DNA of 7,288 bases. It comes from Bacillota bacterium (lineage in GTDB: Bacteria; Bacillota; Clostridia; Christensenellales; CAG-138). Position 1 is the stretch's first letter, and every line of letters starts with the position of its first letter. A program made the position numbers and the translations under genes. Shown piece after piece: positions 5,094-7,288 of this stretch. The notes beneath the pieces were generated by a model, which saw nothing but the letters and a program-made list of their open reading frames with translations, made no database searches and was not told where the DNA came from. Location: positions 1-7,288 of the forward strand of contig JAEWWD010000032.1 of the NCBI GenBank assembly GCA_023396535.1, read 5' to 3'.

Positions 5094-6656
5094 ATGCGAA
5101 GCATAGACAGGAACTATCAGGCGATGCTGGACCTGGAAGGTCAGCGCGTATCGGTCATCTGGAAAAGCGCTCTGGTGGGGATTTTAGCCGGTACGGCCAC
5201 CGTCTTGTACAGGTTACTTTTGACAAAGGCGGAGGCCGTGTCCTTCGTGGTGTATACATATATCGGCGCGCATCCGGTGCTGCTGCCCGCGCTGTTCGCG
5301 ACGCTGGCGGGACTGGGCTTGCTGGTGGGTACGCTCGCGCAGCGCTACGAGGCCATAGGCGGCAGCGGCATACCTCACGTCAAGGGCGTCATACAGGGCT
5401 ATTTCAAGAACAGCTGGCTCAGCACACTAATCGCGAAATTCGTGGGCGGCGCGCTGGGCATACTCGCGGGGCTTTCACTGGGCCGGGAAGGCCCTTCCAT
5501 ACAGCTTGGCGCGTGCGTCGCGCAGGGACTGGGCCACAAATTCGGCGATACGCGCACCGAACGGAAAATACTCATCGCGAGCGGCGCGAGCGCGGGCCTT
5601 TCGGCCGCGTTCAACGCCCCTTTGGCGGGCGTTATGTTCGCCATGGAAGAAGTATTCAAATATATTTCGCCGCTGATACTGCTGGCGACCATGGTTTCTT
5701 CCATACTGGCGGACCTCGTGGCGCGCGTGGTATTCGGCGCGGCTCCGGTATTTACGTTTTCGGTGGGTTCGGCGCTGCCCATCCATCAATACTGGATGGT
5801 CTGCGCGCTTGGCCTTGTGATAGGCTGCGCGGGCGCGTTTTACAACACCGTGCTCCTCTTTACGCAGAAGCTCTATAAGCGTTTCCTGCACAGCAACATG
5901 CTTTTAAGGATGCTCGTTCCCTTCCTGCTCGCGGGCGTACTGGGGCTGACGTTCCCCTACGCGCTTGGCGGCGGCCACGCGGCGCTTGAGCACCTTTCCC
6001 TTGCGACAGGCCTGTGGTTCCTGGTGCTGCTGCTCGCACTAAAATTCCTGTTTTCCATGATCAGCTTCGGCTCCGGCGCGCCGGGCGGCATATTCTTCCC
6101 GCTGCTCATAATCGGCGCGCTCATCGGCGGCATATTCAGCCATATCGCCGTCACATACTGGGGGCTGGACGCCAAGCTGTTCGATAACCTCGTCATACTG
6201 GCGATGGCCGGATATTTCGCGGCCATCGTTCGCGCGCCGCTCACCGGCGTGGTACTGCTGCTGGAAATGACGGGGTCGTTCATCAACCTGCTGCCGCTCG
6301 CGCTCATTGCCATTATGGGCAGCACGGTGGCCGATCTATTGAAGAGCGCGCCTATCTACGACGCGCTGCTGCAGAACCAGATACAGGAACTCGGCATATG
6401 CGACGAACCTGACGAAGGGAAAAAGGCCACGATTGAGTACGTCGTGCATCACGGCTCCACCGCCGCCAACAAGCTGATACGGGAGCTTTCCCTGCCCAAG
6501 CACTGCCTCTTGATCGCCATCCGCCGCGAAGGCAAGGATATCATACCCCGCGGGGATACGCAGATACGCGCCGGGGATTACCTGGTGTTCCTGGTCAACA
6601 TCTGCGAGGAAGCCGAGGACAGGGAGATACTGAGTACACTGACGGCAACGGCTTGA
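5094..6656 (+). CDS. ClC-family chloride transporter with C-terminal TrkA-C (RCK-C) domain
   Basis: The 520-residue protein has the many hydrophobic helices of the ClC family. Its anion-pathway motifs are GSGIP (90-94), GREGP (130-134) and GGIFFP (331-336), followed by APIY with Tyr422. These correspond to E. coli ClC Ser107, gating Glu148 (here E132), Phe357 (F334) and Tyr445. E185-E186 match Glu202-Glu203, the internal proton glutamate, so proton-coupled Cl- exchange is more likely than a pure channel. GSGIP, rather than GNGIP or GMGIP, argues against a fluoride-specific CLC-F. After residue 430 a soluble domain (about 446-520, including ATIEYVVHHGS and IRAGDYLVFLV) matches TrkA-C/RCK-C and probably binds a small regulatory ligand. 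The ATG at 5094 has AAGGGGA just ahead; upstream codons in frame include the promoter and are not coding. It appears monocistronic. Confidence 0.93.
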   Translation: MRSIDRNYQAMLDLEGQRVSVIWKSALVGILAGTATVLYRLLLTKAEAVSFVVYTYIGAHPVLLPALFATLAGLGLLVGTLAQRYEAIGGSGIPHVKGVIQGYFKNSWLSTLIAKFVGGALGILAGLSLGREGPSIQLGACVAQGLGHKFGDTRTERKILIASGASAGLSAAFNAPLAGVMFAMEEVFKYISPLILLATMVSSILADLVARVVFGAAPVFTFSVGSALPIHQYWMVCALGLVIGCAGAFYNTVLLFTQKLYKRFLHSNMLLRMLVPFLLAGVLGLTFPYALGGGHAALEHLSLATGLWFLVLLLALKFLFSMISFGSGAPGGIFFPLLIIGALIGGIFSHIAVTYWGLDAKLFDNLVILAMAGYFAAIVRAPLTGVVLLLEMTGSFINLLPLALIAIMGSTVADLLKSAPIYDALLQNQIQELGICDEPDEGKKATIEYVVHHGSTAANKLIRELSLPKHCLLIAIRREGKDIIPRGDTQIRAGDYLVFLVNICEEAEDREILSTLTATA

Positions 6657-6693
6657 CGGAATGAATAATGAATAATTAACAATTAACAATGAA

Positions 6694-6730
6694 AGAAGGA
6701 ATTCCCGAAATGGGAATTCCTTTTCATTTT
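6694..6730 (+). terminator. Terminator of the ClC gene
   Basis: A perfect 11-bp stem (6696-6706 with 6712-6722) and 5-base loop GAAAT is followed by TTTTCATTTT, starting about 40 bases after the stop. This is the best intrinsic terminator in the window. It lies inside the inverted-repeat element. Confidence 0.8.
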
Positions 6731-6786
6731 AGCTTTAACGCCAGCCCCCCCTTATCAATGGAAGTAACGGGATCTCTTCTTCAATG

Positions 6787-6805
6787 AAATTCCCGCAGGG
6801 AATTT
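6787..6805 (-). terminator. Hairpin likely ending the convergent methyltransferase transcript
   Basis: AAATTCCC (6787-6794) and GGGAATTT (6798-6805) are perfect 8-base complements around GCA. On the plus strand the stem runs into TTTTT (the last three stem bases plus two). On the minus strand only the stem's three T bases precede CATTG. It stands 35 bases beyond the methyltransferase stop, so it may work weakly in either direction. Confidence 0.45.
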
Positions 6806-6839
6806 TTACATCAACTATTCATTATTCATTATTAACTAT

Positions 6840-7288
6840 TCATTGTTTTCTTCGCAGTACGATGGCCAGCAGGTTCATATACCTGCCCGCGCCGGCCTCC
6901 ATTGACTTTCGGTCGGAGATGGCGTATTCGTGATCGCAGGCCAGCCATTCGTTCCAGCATTCTTCGTAACCTTCCATCTCGGTTATTTGCAGGAGTTCCG
7001 CTTCCGGAGTCGTGCTGAGCACGTTGCGCCAGTACGCGGCGTCGTGTATGGTATCGAGATCTTCAGGCGACCAGGATATCAGCATTTCGGGCGGTATGTT
7101 GTCGTGAATATCCCGCTTCATGCCCGGTACGACGATCAGGATAGGCCCGCCGCGCTTGACGAGGGGCAGCAGGTGTTTGCCCAGATACGCGGAATCCAGC
7201 CCGAAATAGTGATAGGAATCGATGCTGACCACCGCATCGAAAAACTCCTGTGCAAAAGGCAGTTCGTGCGCTTCTGCACGAAGCGGTA
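6840..7288 (-). CDS. SAM-dependent methyltransferase, C-terminal part (partial)
   Basis: The frame stays open from the right edge to a TGA at 6842-6840 and gives 148 residues; the N-terminus, with the glycine-rich SAM-binding motif, lies outside the window. What remains fits a class I Rossmann methyltransferase. It begins LRAEAHELPFAQEFFDAVVSID, where acidic motif III and the FDAVVS motif IV strand are seen. SYHYFG, then LLPLVKRGGPILIVVPGMK follow, the typical post-motif helix and strand, and a tryptophan-rich C-terminal part. The substrate cannot be told. A GTG at 7232 should not be taken as the start, since the motif runs through it. The gene converges on the ClC gene, and its stop codon sits in the AACAATGAATA repeat pattern next to the AT-rich element. 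Confidence 0.85.
   Translation of the reverse strand, partial: PLRAEAHELPFAQEFFDAVVSIDSYHYFGLDSAYLGKHLLPLVKRGGPILIVVPGMKRDIHDNIPPEMLISWSPEDLDTIHDAAYWRNVLSTTPEAELLQITEMEGYEECWNEWLACDHEYAISDRKSMEAGAGRYMNLLAIVLRRKQ

Larger units (their letters stand above)
6660..6830. repeat. AT-rich element with 20-base inverted terminal repeats (MITE-like)
   Basis: The sequence at 6660-6679 and the complement of 6811-6830 match at 18 of 20 bases (core AATGAATAATGAATA). Between them lie two hairpins that share an AATTCCC/GGGAATT core (6696-6722 and 6787-6805). The left arm continues into AATTAACAATTAACAATG, a tandem pattern. The 171-base segment encodes no protein. I see no clear target-site duplication, so mobility is unproven. 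Confidence 0.45.

Noticed and set aside
1..7288. CRISPR arrays, rRNA, tRNA genes and transposase genes.
   Set aside because: No regularly spaced direct repeats, no complete tRNA structure and no recombinase or transposase motifs were seen on either strand.

Overview
The window looks like the chromosome of a moderately high-GC Clostridia-type Firmicute. The evidence is strong AGGAGG-like ribosome binding sites, SigmaA-type promoters with 17-base spacers, a separate FchA-type cyclohydrolase beside a divergent FolD, and a tiny lysine-rich protein of a kind I associate with Clostridia. This placement is inference; no rRNA or tRNA is present to confirm it. I see no phage genes, no CRISPR array and no intact transposase.

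Layout, left to right. Bases 1-106 are the tail of a membrane protein. A promoter with an inverted repeat over its start site then leads into a 46-residue basic protein (251-391). Bases 392-680 hold no gene but contain a run of strong hairpins, the last of which probably terminates folD from the other side. On the minus strand lies a two-gene one-carbon operon, fchA then folD (2180 to 681), with a possible 250-base leader. Next, also on the minus strand, are a TetR-family regulator (3582-2968) and a small lipoprotein (2922-2551). Facing them on the plus strand is a membrane-anchored alpha/beta hydrolase (3697-4902). A ClC-type chloride transporter with a C-terminal TrkA-C/RCK-C domain follows (5094-6656), with its own terminator. 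An AT-rich element with inverted terminal repeats (6660-6830) separates it from the 3' end of a convergent SAM-dependent methyltransferase that runs off the right edge.

Two points stand out. First, the FolD homologue lacks the lysine and glutamine used for the cyclohydrolase step but keeps the dehydrogenase framework, and it sits 24 bases after fchA, which would supply that step. The pair therefore appears to share the work of the usual bifunctional FolD. Second, the tetR/hydrolase intergenic region carries two 18-base operator-like sites in inverted orientation, centres 38 bases apart. They overlap the -35 elements of both divergent promoters and the expected hydrolase start site. This suggests that the TetR protein controls itself, the lipoprotein and the hydrolase, which may together form a small cell-surface module. 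I found no clear wholly novel system; the best candidates for undescribed biology are this module and the hairpin cluster at 397-642.
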